Notes: generated from the letters alone by a model not told the origin. DNA of 64,000 nt from Kitasatospora paranensis (GCF_039544005.1 NZ_BAABKV010000001.1:2542001-2606000); one strand, 5' to 3'. Shown: positions 21,873 to 32,811, numbered from the stretch's first letter. Numbers and translations: made by a program.

Positions 21873-24558
21873 GCCGTGCCTCCGATCAGGGAGAGGAACG
21901 CGTCCTCCAGGCGGCGGTGCGGCCCGACCCCGGCGACGGGGACGTCGAGCCGGACGAGTTCGGCGATCAGCCGGGCCGGGGTGGCGCCGTCCAGGCGCAC
22001 CAGCAGCCCGCCGTCGACCACGGCGGCGGAGTCGACACCGTCGAAGGCCGCGACCTTCTCCGCGGCGACCGCCAGCTCGGCCGGGCCGTAGCCCTCGGCG
22101 GTCGCCACCAGCACCTCCTCGCCCCCGCCCACGACGTCGGCGACGGCGCCTGCGGTGATCAGCCGGCCGCGGTCCATGACCACCAGGTGGGTGCAGCTCT
22201 GCTCGACCTCGGACAGCAGGTGGCTGGAGACGATGACGGTGCGCCCGGCGGCCGCGTAGCGGATCATCACCTGGCGCATCTCGCGGATCTGCGGCGGGTC
22301 GAGGCCGTTGGTGGGCTCGTCGAGGATCAGCAGATCGGGCAGGCCCAGCATGGCCTGGGCGATGGCCAGGCGCTGGCGCATGCCCTGCGAGTAGGTGCGC
22401 ACCGCCCGGTCGAGGGCCTCGCCGAGGTCGGCGATGGCCAGCGCCTCCTCCAGGTGGGCGTCCTCCTCGGGACGGCCGGTGGCCTGCCAGTACAGCCGCA
22501 GGTTGGCCCGCCCGGTGAGGTGCGGCAGGAAGCCGGCGCCCTCGACGAAGGCACCGACCCGGGAGAGGACGGGTGCGCCCGGCCGGACGGCATGGCCGAA
22601 GATCCGGATCTCGCCGGCGTCGGGCCCGATCAGGCCCATCAGCATCCGCAGCGTGGTGGTCTTGCCGGCCCCGTTGGGGCCGAGCAGGCCGAGCACCTGG
22701 CCCTGCTCGACGCGGAACGACAGGTCGCGCACCGCGTACCGGTCGGCCGCGCCCTTGTACCGCTTGCTCAGGCCGGTGATCTCCAGCGGCACGTCGGCGA
22801 GCGCCGGGTCGGTCGGCAGCTGCGGGCGCCGCCGGCGGCGGCCGAGGACGAGGGCGGCCGCGGCGGCGATCGCGAGCAGCGGCAGCACCCAGACCCGGGC
22901 GGGCAGCGGCGCGGACTCGGTGTGCAGCCCGGTCACGGTGGGCACGGCGAGCGGCCCGGCCACCGCGATCCGGTAGGTGGCGGGCGCGGCCGGCGAGGCG
23001 TACGCCAGGTCGGTGGAGGCCAGCACCACACGCAGCCGGTGACCGGCCGGGAAGGAGTGGTCGACGGCGGGCAGGGCGATCGTGACGGTGCGTCCGCCGG
23101 GCGCGTCTGCGCCGGTGACCCGCAGCGGGGCGACGAGCTGCTGCGGCAGGGTCTGCCTGCCGTCCGGCGCGACGTCGTAGAGCTTGGCGAAGAGCACCGC
23201 GTCGGGCCGGTCGGCGTGCACGGTGACCCGGACGGTGGGACGGCCGGTGAGGTCGACGGCCGCGGCGAGCGGCGCCGAGTCGAAGCCTGCGTACTGGCCG
23301 GGGAAGTCGAGGGCGAGGCCGGCCCCGAGCGAGGCGGCCTGCGAGAGCGCGCCGATCCCGGGCACGGAGGAGATGTTCGGCGGGGCGCCGCCCGGCGGGT
23401 TGGCGATCTCCTGCTCGCGGCCGGCGAGTTCGACGCTGCGGGTGGCGGTACCGCCGAGGCCCGGGTAGGTGTCCGCGTCCGCGCCGCGCAGCACCGCCTG
23501 GAAGCCGGTGGAGTCCACGCCGCCGGTGCGGGTGACCCGGAAGGCGGGGCCGGTGTCGGTGGGCCTGCCCGCCAGGTAGTGGTCGAACCAGGCGGTGACG
23601 CGGGCGTCGGTGCGTTCGCTGCCCTCGGTGCCGCCGTCGTGCCCGCCGGCGAACCAGTCCACGGCGACGGGCGCGCCGTTCGCGGCGACCGCCTTCGCGA
23701 TGGCGTCGCCCTGGTCGAGCGGGAACAGCGAGTCCTGCTGGCCCTGGACGACCAGGGTCGGGACCTTGATCCGGTCGGCGACCGAGGACGGGCTGGACTT
23801 CTCCAGCACCGTGACCGCGTCGGCGTCCGGCCGGCCGGCCGTGGCGACCCGGTTGTACATCGCGCAGAGCGAGTCCAGGAACCTGCCGCAGCCGACCGGG
23901 CCGGCGGCGGCCGGGGCGCCCGGCCGGGCCGTCAGGTCGCCGGCCGAGCCGGTGGTGAAGAAGATCCCGGCCCACAGCTTCTTGAAGACGCCGTCGGCGG
24001 CGGCGCCGCCCTGCACACCCTGCGGGAAGAGCGCGTCGGCGAGGTTCCACCAGGTGATGCCGGAGGCGACGGCGTCGATCCGCGGGTCGTACGCGGCGCC
24101 GAGCAGGGCGGCGCCGCCGCCGTACGAGGCGCCGGTGATGCCCACCCGGGGTCGCCCGGCGCGTCGAGCCGGACTTCGGGCCGCTTCGCGAGCCAGTCGA
24201 CGAGGTGCCGGACGTCCTGGATCTCGCGGTCGGGGGCGTCCAGACCGATCTTGCCGGTGGAGTGGCCGAAGCCGCGGGCGGACCAGGTCAGCACCGCGTA
24301 GCCGGCCCGGGCGAGCTGCCGGGCGCGGTCCCGTTCGCCGTCCTTCGAGCCGCCGAAGCCGTGGGCGAGCAGGATCGCCGGGCGCGGCGTGGAGCCGGTG
24401 GTGAAGAAGGAAGTGTCGATCCGCACGGTGGCGGAGCTGCCCGGGGTCTCCGGCATGGTCAGGAAGCGGTCCTCCTGCCGGACTCCCGGCCCGGACGCGC
24501 CGGTGGCGGTACCGACCGCCCCCACGACGACCAGCACCGCCACCACCAGCAACGCCAC
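21869..24558 (-). CDS. Membrane-anchored alpha/beta hydrolase fused to an ABC transporter ATPase (frameshifted)
   Basis: About 896 residues once one base is restored near 24145-24151 (DAPGDPRVGITGASYGGG). Order: N-terminal membrane helix (VALLVVAVLVVVGAVGTA), a CocE/NonD-type hydrolase with LLAHGFGGS and nucleophile GASYGGG, a beta-rich domain, a second helix (VWVLPLLAIAAAAALVL), then an ABC ATPase with Walker A GPNGAGKTTTLR, signature YSQGMRQRL and Walker B LILDEPTNGLD. The two helices would place the hydrolase outside the cell and the ATPase inside. The GTG at 24558 is the best in-frame start. An ATG at about 24609 in another frame (MGFGRAWRSRLK) could be the true start if a further indel exists. 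Confidence 0.82.
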
Positions 24559-24692
24559 CAGCGCGCGCCGCTCTTCAGCCGGCTGCGCCAGGCCCTACCG
24601 AACCCCATGGACACCGACCCTAACGGCGATCGGCGTAGGGGCGCCGTAAAGGCGGTTCGGTCACGATCGCGTCGGCGCGGCGGCAGGGTGCC

Positions 24693-25271
24693 TCACTCCG
24701 TCCGAACGGCCATCAGCAGGCCGGAGGCCCACGTCAGACGGACGGTCCGCAGATCCGGTCGGCCGGTCAGGTCGGCGATCAGCTCCTGGACGGACGCCAG
24801 GTGCCCGTCCGGCCAGCCGGGCTGCGGCAGCAGGTCGTCGATCAGGTACGTGCCGCCGGGGGCGACCAGTTCCAGGGCCCGTTCCAGGTGGGTGAACTTG
24901 CCGGGCCAGGTGTCGGCGAAGACCAGGTCGAACGGCGGCCCGTCGTACGCCTCCAGCCAGGCCCCGCCGTCCGCGGTCACGAACTCGGCCCGCGGGTCGG
25001 TGGCCAGTGCGGTGCGGGCGAGTGCCTGGACGTCGGCGTCCAACTCCACGCTCACCAGCCGGGCGCCGGCGTCCATGCCGCTCAGCAGCCAGGCGGCGCC
25101 CTCGCCCGCGCCGGTGCCGAGTTCGAGGATCCGGCCGCCGGGCCGGGCAGCCGCGAGGACGGCGAGCAGGCTGCCCGTCCGGTCCTCGCACGACAGGGTG
25201 AAGCCGTGGGCGGCCGCAGCCGCGCGCAACACGCTTACGGCAGGCGGCAGATGGGTCGGAGTGTCGTCCAT
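24693..25271 (-). CDS. SAM-dependent O-methyltransferase-like protein
   Basis: 192 residues. Motif I is ILELGTGAGEGAAWL, followed by VSVELDAD, FDLVFADTWPGK and PGGTYLIDDLLPQ. The pattern resembles small O-methyltransferases of the class I Rossmann fold. ATG at 25271. The substrate is unknown. It is a stand-alone gene between the ABC system and a small anchored protein. Confidence 0.82.
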   Translation of the reverse strand: MDDTPTHLPPAVSVLRAAAAAHGFTLSCEDRTGSLLAVLAAARPGGRILELGTGAGEGAAWLLSGMDAGARLVSVELDADVQALARTALATDPRAEFVTADGGAWLEAYDGPPFDLVFADTWPGKFTHLERALELVAPGGTYLIDDLLPQPGWPDGHLASVQELIADLTGRPDLRTVRLTWASGLLMAVRTE

Positions 25272-25422
25272 CCGGCCATCCTGGCGGGGCCGCCGGAAGG
25301 GCTGCCACCGGATTTCGAGGGGCGGACACGATCGACCCGCGGGCGTTCCCGGTGGCAGGCGGCGGTCGAGCGGATGCGGCGCGGCCGGCTCCGGGCCGGA
25401 TGCCCCGGCCGGGCCGGGGCGC

Positions 25423-25923
25423 TCAGCACCAGGCGCCGCCGGTACGGCTCGCCCGGGCCTCCAACGTCCAGCCGGGGCCGCCGCCGAGGTCCCAGCTCAT
25501 CGCGAGGTGGGCGGTGGTGCCGCGGAGCGGCTTGGTGAAGCACAGGCCGATCCGCTCGCCGGACGGATCGCGCCGCCACGCGGGCTCGTCCCGGTCCGGC
25601 GGCGCCGGCTGCCATCCGTGCCGGGCGGCGGCGGCCCGGTAGTACGCCACCGTCTCCGAGCGGCTTGCGGGTTCGGCGTAGCCCCGGCCCGCGTAGGCGA
25701 AGCGGTCGTCCTCGTCGCACCCGCCGTAGGCGTCGCCCTCCGTCCGCGCGCCGTCCGGTGTGCCGAGGGCCAGCGTCTCCGCGGCGAGCGGCTCCCGAAG
25801 GCTGCGGTCGGCGGCGGAGCAGCCGCCGAACAGCAGGTCGGGGGCCAGGCACACGGCGGCGAGGACCGGCACGGCCGGCACGGCGGCCCACAGCAGCGTC
25901 ATGGACCGGCGCGCGGTCAGCAC
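25423..25923 (-). CDS. Small membrane-anchored or secreted protein of unknown function
   Basis: 166 residues beginning with a positively charged start and a hydrophobic stretch (LLWAAVPAVPVLAAVCL). FGGCS follows, which is only a weak lipobox, so this is either a lipoprotein or an anchored protein. The mature part has paired cysteines and aromatic residues. No family is recognised. Its promoter region to 26050 shows nothing distinctive. Confidence 0.6.
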   Translation of the reverse strand: MLTARRSMTLLWAAVPAVPVLAAVCLAPDLLFGGCSAADRSLREPLAAETLALGTPDGARTEGDAYGGCDEDDRFAYAGRGYAEPASRSETVAYYRAAAARHGWQPAPPDRDEPAWRRDPSGERIGLCFTKPLRGTTAHLAMSWDLGGGPGWTLEARASRTGGAWC

Positions 25924-26050
25924 GGGCCCGTCCCGTCGCGGTCGACGGCCCCCGGAACACCCGCGGCTCCCGCCCGAAGATCGTTCACGGGCAGGAGCCT
26001 AGTGCCAACCGGCGGACCGGAGTCAGGGCACCCGGGTCAGGGCAGCAGGG

Positions 26051-26506
26051 TCAGAGCACCCGGGTCATGGTGCGGTGCGGAATGCCGGCGTCGTCGTAGA
26101 CCGGGCCCTCCGCGGTGTAGCCGAGCCGCTCGTAGAAGCCGAGGGCCTGGACCTGGGCGTGCAGCTCCAGCTCGCGGGCGCCGTGCTCCCGGCCGGCCTG
26201 CTCGATGGCGCGGACGAGGCCGACGCCGAGGCCGGTGCCGCGGGCGGGCTTGCGGACGGCGAGCCGGCCCAGCAGCACCCGGCCCTCGATGCCGGTGATC
26301 CCGAACGCGTGCGACCCGTGGATCAGCCGGCCGGTGCCGAGCGCGACGCCGTCCTCGCCGAGGGCGAGCACGTGGAGCGAGGTCGCGTCCAGCGCGTCGT
26401 ACTCCAGCTCCTCGGGGACGTTCTGCTCCTCGACGAAGACCTCGCGGCGCACCGCGCGCACCTGCGCGAGCTGATCCTCGGTGACCGCCACCGTGATGTC
26501 GGCCAT
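26051..26506 (-). CDS. GNAT-family N-acetyltransferase (ElaA-like)
   Basis: 151 residues. The acetyl-CoA-binding segment LLGRLAVRKPARGTGLG (motif A, R/Q-x-x-G-x-G/A) and the C-terminal HAQVQALGFYERLGY are typical, and the opening RREVFVEEQNVPEE matches the ElaA subgroup. It starts at 26506, 1 nt after the stop of rluD upstream, so the two are translationally coupled. The acceptor is unknown. Confidence 0.88.
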   Translation of the reverse strand: MADITVAVTEDQLAQVRAVRREVFVEEQNVPEELEYDALDATSLHVLALGEDGVALGTGRLIHGSHAFGITGIEGRVLLGRLAVRKPARGTGLGVGLVRAIEQAGREHGARELELHAQVQALGFYERLGYTAEGPVYDDAGIPHRTMTRVL

Positions 26507-26507
26507 G

Positions 26508-27446
26508 TCAGCTCTCCGACGCGATCACGTCGAGGGCCTTCTGCAGGTCGGCCGGGTAGTCGCTGCGGAACTCGACCCACTGACCGTCCGAGGGGTGCTC
26601 GAAGCCGAGCTGGACGGCGTGCAGCCACTGGCGGGTCAGGCCGAGCCGCTTGGCCAGCGTGGGGTCGGCGCCGTAGGTGAGGTCGCCGACGCAGGGGTGG
26701 CGCAGCGCCGACATGTGCACCCGGATCTGGTGGGTGCGGCCGGTCTCCAGCTTGATGTCGAGCAGGGAGGCGGCGCGGTAGGCCTCGATGAGGTCGTAGT
26801 GGGTGACCGAGGGCTTGCCGTCGCGGGTGACCGCCCACTTCCAGTCGCTGCTGGGGTGGCGGCCGATCGGGGCGTCGACGGTGCCGGACATCGGGTCGGG
26901 GTGGCCCTGGACGAGGGCGTTGTACTTCTTCTCGACCACGCGGTCGTGGAACTGCCGCTTGAGGTCGGTGTAGGCGCGCTCCGACTTGGCGACGACCATC
27001 AGGCCGGAGGTGCCGACGTCGAGGCGGTGCACGACGCCCTGGCGCTCGGCGGCGCCGGAGGTGGAGATGCGGTAGCCGGCGGCGGCGAGGCCGCCGATCA
27101 CGGTGGGACCCGTCCAGCCGGGGCTGGGGTGGGCGGCGACGCCGACCGGCTTGTCGATCAGCACGAGGTCGTCGTCGTCGTGGACGATCCGCATGCCCTC
27201 GACGTGCTCGGCGACGATCCGCACCGGGGCGGCGGGGGCCGGGATCTCGACCTCCAGCCAGGAGCCCGCCGTCACCCGGTCCGACTTGCCGGCGGCGGCG
27301 CCGTCGAGCGTCACCTTGCCGTCGGCGGCCAGCTCGGCGGCCTTCGTCCGGGAGAAGCCGAACATCCGGGCGAGGGCGGCGTCGAGTCGCTCGCCCTCCA
27401 GGCCGTCGGGAACGGGAAGGCTGCGGGTCTGCGCTGCAATACTCAC
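26508..27446 (-). CDS. rluD: RluA/RluD-family 23S rRNA pseudouridine synthase
   Basis: 312 residues from the GTG at 27446. An N-terminal S4 RNA-binding domain ([20 protein letters not shown]) precedes the catalytic domain, whose Asp lies in [30 protein letters not shown] follows. It isomerises uridines in large-subunit rRNA (helix 69 in classical RluD). It lies downstream of lspA and couples to the GNAT gene. The exact target position is inferred from family and synteny. Confidence 0.92.
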   Translation of the reverse strand: MSIAAQTRSLPVPDGLEGERLDAALARMFGFSRTKAAELAADGKVTLDGAAAGKSDRVTAGSWLEVEIPAPAAPVRIVAEHVEGMRIVHDDDDLVLIDKPVGVAAHPSPGWTGPTVIGGLAAAGYRISTSGAAERQGVVHRLDVGTSGLMVVAKSERAYTDLKRQFHDRVVEKKYNALVQGHPDPMSGTVDAPIGRHPSSDWKWAVTRDGKPSVTHYDLIEAYRAASLLDIKLETGRTHQIRVHMSALRHPCVGDLTYGADPTLAKRLGLTRQWLHAVQLGFEHPSDGQWVEFRSDYPADLQKALDVIASES

Positions 27447-27519
27447 CCGTACGAGTATGCCCGACCGGACGGGGCGGCCGGACCGGCCCGCCCCGTGCTC
27501 ACTCGGCGGTGGGGTCCGC

Positions 27520-28146
27520 TCACTCGGCGGTGGTGTCGTCGTCCTTGCCCGCGCGGGCGCTGTGGTGGCTGTGGTGGACGGAGCCGTCCGGGTTGGAGCC
27601 GCGGAACGAGAGCAGCACCACCAGGATGCCGCCGCAGACGATCGCGGAGTCGGCGAGGTTGAAGACCGCGAAGTGCTGGACGGAGATGAAGTCCACCACG
27701 TGGCCGCGGAAGATGCCGGGGGCACGGAACAGCCGGTCGGTGAGGTTGCCCAGCGCGCCGCCGAGCAGCAGGCCGAGGGCGACGGCCCACGGCAGGCTGT
27801 GGAGCCGGCGGGCGATCCGCCAGATGACGACGATGACGGCGGCGGCGATGGCGGTGAAGACCACGGTCATCGCCTGGCCCATGCCGAAGGCGGCGCCGGG
27901 GTTGCGGATCACCTGGAAGGTCATGACGTCGCCGATGACCTGGATCGGCGGGCGGCCCTCCAGCCGGGCGACGACCAGCAGCTTGCTGCCGAGGTCGATC
28001 AGGTAGGCGAAGAGGGCGACGGCCAGCAGGACGCCGATGCGGCGGCGGCGCACCGCGGCGGCCGCCCCGGAGGCGGCGGTGGCGCCGGCGGGGTCGGCCT
28101 GCGCCCCGGCGGGTTCGTCCACGGCACTCTCCGGCTCGTGCGGCAC
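27520..28146 (-). CDS. lspA: Prolipoprotein signal peptidase II
   Basis: 208 residues including a 30-residue acidic N-terminal extension. Conserved blocks are [30 protein letters not shown] and [11 protein letters not shown]; the two catalytic aspartates are in NLTDR and LADS. There are four membrane helices. It cleaves the signal peptide of lipid-modified prolipoproteins. The best in-frame start is the GTG at 28146. The sequence upstream stays open ([11 protein letters not shown]), as in related proteins, so the true start may be further upstream. A 21-bp tandem duplication covers the stop codon. Confidence 0.9.
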   Translation of the reverse strand: MPHEPESAVDEPAGAQADPAGATAASGAAAAVRRRRIGVLLAVALFAYLIDLGSKLLVVARLEGRPPIQVIGDVMTFQVIRNPGAAFGMGQAMTVVFTAIAAAVIVVIWRIARRLHSLPWAVALGLLLGGALGNLTDRLFRAPGIFRGHVVDFISVQHFAVFNLADSAIVCGGILVVLLSFRGSNPDGSVHHSHHSARAGKDDDTTAE

Positions 28147-28361
28147 GTGCGCGGTGGGGACGGCGTCGTCCTGGGTCTGGGGGGAACCTGGGGTGCTGAT
28201 GATCCGCTCCGCTGCCGTGTGCGATCCCGGCCGGCCGCAGTGGACCGACCGAGGGGCCGACGTTACGGGGACGAGCGTACGGCACTCGCAGGTGCGGACG
28301 CCCGCCTCCCGTCCCCGTCGGTGGGCACCGGGCCCAGGTCACGCGAGGTGCCGGACGGGCC

Positions 28362-28970
28362 CTAGCGGCGTTCCTGCTTGGCCTTGCAGCTCACGCAGAG
28401 GGTGGCCCGGGGGAACGCCTGGAGGCGGGCCTTGCCGATGGCCTGGCCGCAGGACTCGCAGACGCCGAAGCCGACGCCCTCCAGGCGGGCGAGCGCGCGC
28501 TCGGTCTGGGCGAGGCCGTCGCGGGCGTTGTTGGCGAGGGCGAGCTCGCTCTCCCGGTTGATGTTCTTGGTGCCGGCGTCGACCTGGTCGTCCCCGGCGC
28601 CGTCGTTGGAGTCCCGCATCAGCCCGGTGATCGCGGCCTCGGAGTTCTCGATCTCGGTGCGCAGTCGCTGCAGGTCGGCGTCGAGCTCGGCGTGCAGCTC
28701 GGCGACCTCCTCGGACGTCCACGGGTCCTCGCCGGCCCGGACGGGCAGCTCGGCCGGGTCCACCGACTCGGCCCCGCCCGCGCGGGCACCGGTGGCCGCG
28801 GGCACGTGGTGCCGACTGGTGGCCGCCGTCCGGCCGGTGCTGGTACTCGTCTTGCGCCGCGCAGTGCTCACGGTCCCCTCCCCTGGGTCGGTTGCCACGG
28901 CCTTGCGTGCCCGCTTGGCGGCGGTACCCGCAGCAGTTGCTCTCTCAGCCATGGCTTCGACCTCATTCAC
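28362..28970 (-). CDS. TraR/DksA-type zinc-finger protein
   Basis: 202 residues. A Lys/Thr/Ala-rich basic N-terminus (about 75 residues) is followed by a coiled coil (EELHAELDADLQRLRTEI-like) and the C4 zinc finger CESC...CVSC in VCESCGQAIGK and LCVSCKAKQ. DksA-type proteins insert the coiled coil into the RNA polymerase secondary channel. The GTG at 28970 is the longest start; the ATG at 28952 (MAERATAAG) is also possible. It lies between lspA and the divergent ileS leader. Confidence 0.88.
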   Translation of the reverse strand: MNEVEAMAERATAAGTAAKRARKAVATDPGEGTVSTARRKTSTSTGRTAATSRHHVPAATGARAGGAESVDPAELPVRAGEDPWTSEEVAELHAELDADLQRLRTEIENSEAAITGLMRDSNDGAGDDQVDAGTKNINRESELALANNARDGLAQTERALARLEGVGFGVCESCGQAIGKARLQAFPRATLCVSCKAKQERR

Positions 28971-29269
28971 GAATGATGCGGACCGCCGGTTCCCGGCGGC
29001 CTCCGGTGCCGGAACGATAAGCCCCTTCGAATCCGGTCACAACGGGACATACCGATGTCATATCCGATCCCACCCGGGCAGCGGTCGGCCTCGACCCGAG
29101 CCTGGGTACTGTCCAGGTTGTGCCCAGATCGCCACCGGCTAACCTCACCTTGCGTGACCGTCGAGGCGGCTGCGGGAATCGGCTTGCCGGGGCCGATACA
29201 CTGGGCCTGCAAGGCGCAGATGGGACGAGTACCGCAGTACGCAGCCATGAGCGACCCGGGGACGGTGCG
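28971..29269. promoter_or_regulatory. Divergent promoter region of the DksA-type gene and ileS
   Basis: No gene fits in this stretch. A plausible -10 for ileS is TACACT (29197-29202, in GATACACTGGG), which would place the transcript start just before the T-box leader. A second candidate, TTGTGC with TAACCT 16 nt downstream, lies near 29118-29145. Neither has a strong -35, so choosing between them needs mapping of the 5' end. Confidence 0.35.
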
Positions 29270-29474
29270 AGCCCGGGGGTGTGCGCTACGGGAAGATCAC
29301 CCCGGAGCCGCCGGAAGAACGGCCCCCGCGGCCCAGTAGAACCGGCAGCAGACCCAAACAAGAGGGTCGCGGGCCGGTCGGCCGCGGCCAAGGAGGGTGG
29401 TACCGCGGGACGGCTCGCCGTCTCGTCCCTCCGTCGGATCCAGTCCACGCATCCGTCGGAGGTAGACGCCCGCG
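29270..29474 (+). promoter_or_regulatory. Translational T-box riboswitch controlling ileS
   Basis: The T-box core AGGGTGGTACCGCG is present at 29394-29407. Upstream, ATC (29296-29298) in GGGAAGATCACCCC is a fitting isoleucine specifier codon in a short stem, as in the ultrashort stem I of actinobacterial T-boxes. Downstream, 29428-29439 pairs with 29451-29462 in 11 of 12 positions. The second arm contains GGAGG, the ribosome-binding site of ileS, so this hairpin is a Shine-Dalgarno sequestrator. Uncharged tRNA-Ile binding would favour the antisequestrator and free the ribosome site. No terminator is needed. Confidence 0.88.
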
Positions 29475-32400
29475 ATGAGCAGCACCTACAACCCCGTGCC
29501 GGCGCAGGTCGACCTGCCCGCCCTGGAGCACGGCATCCTGTCCTTCTGGCAGGACAACAAGGTCTTCCAGCGCAGCCTGGAGCAGTCCGAGGGCCGTCCC
29601 GAGTGGGTGTTCTACGAGGGCCCGCCGACCGCCAACGGCATGCCCGGCGCCCACCACATCGAGGCCCGCGTCTTCAAGGACGTCTTCCCGCGCTACCGGA
29701 CGATGAAGGGCTACCACGTCGCCCGGAAGGCCGGCTGGGACTGCCACGGCCTGCCGGTCGAGCTGGCCGTCGAGAAGGAGCTCGGCTTCTCCGGCAAGCA
29801 GGACATCGAGGCCTACGGCATCGCCGAGTTCAACGCCAAGTGCCGCGAGTCGGTGACCCGGCACACCGGTGAGTTCACCCGGCTCACCGAGCGGATGGGC
29901 TACTGGGTCGACCTCGACGAGGCGTACCGGACGATGGACCCGTCCTACATCGAGTCGGTCTGGTGGTCGCTCAAGCAGATCTTCGACAAGGGCCTGCTGG
30001 TGCAGGACCACCGGGTCGCGCCGTGGTGCCCGCGCTGCGGCACCGGCCTGTCGGACCACGAGCTCGCGCAGGGCTACGAGACCGTCGTCGACCCGTCCGT
30101 CTACGTGCGCTTCCCGCTGACCTCCGGCCCGCTCGCCGGCGAGGCCACGCTGCTGGTCTGGACGACCACCCCGTGGACCCTGGTCTCGAACACGGCCGCG
30201 GCCGTCCACCCGGAGGTCACCTACGTGGTGGCCACCGACGGCAACGAGAAGCTGGTCGTCGCCGAGCCGCTGGTCGGCAAGGCGCTCGGCGAAGGCTGGG
30301 AGACCACCGGGCAGAGCTTCACCGGTGCCGAGATGGAGCGCTGGACGTACGACCGGCCGTTCGAGCTGGTCGAGATCGAGAACGCGCACTACGTGGTGAA
30401 CGCCGACTACGTCACCACCGAGGACGGCACCGGCATCGTCCACCAGTCGCCCGCCTTCGGCGCGGACGACCTCGCGGTCTGCCGCCGCTACGGCCTGCCG
30501 GTGGTCAACCCGGTCGAGGCGGACGGCACCTTCGCCGCGGACGTCCCGCTGGTCGGCGGGGTCTTCTTCAAGAAGGCCGACGAGACCCTGGTCGCCGACC
30601 TGCAGGCCCGCGGCCTGCTCTTCCGTCACCTGCCGTACGAGCACAGCTACCCGCACTGCTGGCGCTGCCACACCGCGCTGCTCTACTACGCGCAGCCGTC
30701 CTGGTACATCCGCACCACGGCGGTCAAGGACGCCCTGATCCGGGAGAACGAGGCCACCAACTGGTTCCCCGAGAACGTCAAGCACGGCCGCTTCGGCGAC
30801 TGGCTGAACAACAACATCGACTGGGCGCTGTCCCGCAACCGCTACTGGGGCACGCCGCTGCCGATCTGGCGCTGCGAGGAGGGCCACCTCACCTGCGTCG
30901 GCTCGCGGGCCGAGCTCACCGAGCTGACCGGCACCGACCAGAGCGCGCTCGACCCGCACCGTCCGTACATCGACGACGTCACCTTCGGGTGCCCGCAGTG
31001 CTCCGGCACCGCGGTGCGGGTGCCCGAGGTGATCGACGCCTGGTACGACTCGGGCTCGATGCCGTTCGCGCAGTACGGGTACCCGTACCAGAACAAGGAG
31101 CTGTTCGAGAGCCGCTACCCCGCGCAGTTCATCTCCGAGGCGATCGACCAGACCCGCGGCTGGTTCTACACGCTGATGGCGGTCGGCACCCTCGTCTTCG
31201 ACCGGAACGCGTACGAGAACGTGGTCTGCCTGGGCCACATCCTCGCCGAGGACGGCCGCAAGATGTCCAAGCACCTGGGCAACATCCTGCAGCCGATCCC
31301 GCTGATGGACCAGCACGGCGCCGACGCGGTGCGGTGGTTCATGGCGGCCGGCGGCTCGCCCTGGTCCGCCCGCCGGGTCGGCCACGGCACCATCCAGGAG
31401 GTCGTCCGCAAGACCCTGCTGACGTACTGGAACACCGTCGCCTTCCAGGCCCTGTACGCGCGCACCGCCGGCTGGGCGCCGTCCGCCGCCGACCCGCGCC
31501 CCGCCGACCGCCCGCAGCTCGACCGCTGGGTGCTCTCCGAGCTGAACACCCTCGTCCGCGAGGTCGACACGGCGCTGGAGGCGTACGACACCCAGCGCGC
31601 CGGGAAGCTGCTCTCCGGCTTCGTCGACGACCTCTCCAACTGGTACGTGCGCCGCGGGCGCCGCCGCTTCTGGCAGGGCGACGCCGCGGCGCTCGCCACC
31701 CTGCACGAGGCGCTGGAGACCGTCACCCGGCTGATGGCCCCGCTGACCCCGTTCATCACCGAGCGGGTCTGGCAGGACCTCGTGGTGCCGGTCGTCGCGG
31801 ACGCCCCGTCCTCCGTCCACCTGGCGACCTGGCCGGTCGCCGACGAGACCCTGGTCGACGAGACGCTCTCCCGGAACATGGCGCTCGTCCGCCGGCTGGT
31901 CGAGCTCGGCCGGGCCACCCGGGCCGAGTCCGGGGTGAAGACCCGTCAGCCGCTGTCCCGGGCGCTGATCGCCGCCCAGGGCTGGGACGAGCTGCCGGCC
32001 GACCTGCGGGCGCAGATCGCCGAGGAGCTCAACGTCTCCGTCCTGGAGTCGCTGGCCGGGGTCGGCGGCTCGCTGGTCGACACCTCCGCGAAGGCCAACT
32101 TCCGGGCCCTCGGCAAGCGCTTCGGCAAGGGGGTGCAGGACGTCGCCAAGGCGGTCGCCGCGGCCGACGCCGCCGTGCTCGCCGCCGAACTGCGGGCCAC
32201 CGGCGCCACCGGCGTCGAGCTGAACGGCGAGCGGATCGCCCTCTCCCCGACGAGGTCGTCATCACCGAGACGCCGCGCGAGGGCTGGGCCGTCGCCAACG
32301 AGGCCGGTGCCACCGTGGCGCTCGACCTGGCGATCACCCCGGAGCTGAAGCGGCTCGGCATCGCCCGCGACGCCATCCGCCAGATCCAGGAGGCCCGCAA

Positions 32401-32605
32401 GAACTCCGGCCTGGACGTCGCCGACCGGATCGTCCTGCGCTGGGAGGCCGACGGCGAGGAGACCACCGCGGCCGTCACCGAACACGGCGGCCTGGTCGCC
32501 GACGAGGTGCTGGCCGTCGACTTCGCCGCCGGCCCGGCCGACTGGGAGTCCGAGGCCTTCACCGACGAGTCGCTCGGTCTCACCTTCCGGCTCCGCAAGG
32601 CCTGA
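29475..32605 (+). CDS. ileS: Isoleucyl-tRNA synthetase, type 2 (frameshifted near its C-terminus)
   Basis: 1043 residues after restoring one C in the four-C run at 32245-32248 (ALSPDEVVITETPREG). Class I synthetase motifs: the HIGH variant in GMPGAHHIEARV and KMSKH in DGRKMSKHLGN. The editing domain (CP1) contains LLVWTTTPWTL and a CPRC knuckle. It charges tRNA-Ile and hydrolyses misactivated valine. Its layout fits the type 2 IleS found in streptomycetes. The gene is essential, so the frameshift must be a sequence error or a recent lethal mutation. It is controlled by the upstream T-box. Confidence 0.95.
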
Positions 32606-32625
32606 GCCCCGGGCCCCAGGGGCAC

Positions 32626-32676
32626 GGAGAACTGCGCGATTCGGAGGAATCCCACCTCCGAATTGCGCAGTTCTCC
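32626..32676 (+). terminator. Hairpin after ileS, part of a repeated streptomycete intergenic element
   Basis: 22-nt arms (32626-32647 and 32655-32676) with one G-T pair and a 7-nt loop, 20 nt after the ileS stop. The core AGAACTGCGC resembles the GGGGAACTGCGC element seen again near 58143. Confidence 0.75.
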
Positions 32677-32754
32677 CCGGCCTTCGGCCGGGAGGTGCCC
32701 CCACGCGCCCCTGTTCCGTCCCTGCCCGCACCCGCAGGGCGTTCCCCCAAACAC

Positions 32755-32802
32755 ACGAGGGCGCCCCCGCCGTGACGATCGTCACAGTGGGGGCGCCCTC
32801 GT
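32755..32802. terminator. Bidirectional terminator between ileS and divIVA
   Basis: A perfect 14-bp outer stem (32755-32768 with 32789-32802). The inner sequence GTGACGATCGTCAC is itself palindromic. It sits 10 nt before the divIVA stop. Confidence 0.8.
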
Positions 32803-32811
32803 TCTGCCGTG

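Noticed and set aside
29120..29872. A 250-residue open frame starting inside the ileS leader
   Set aside because: It overlaps the T-box and the start of ileS in another frame, and has no conserved content.
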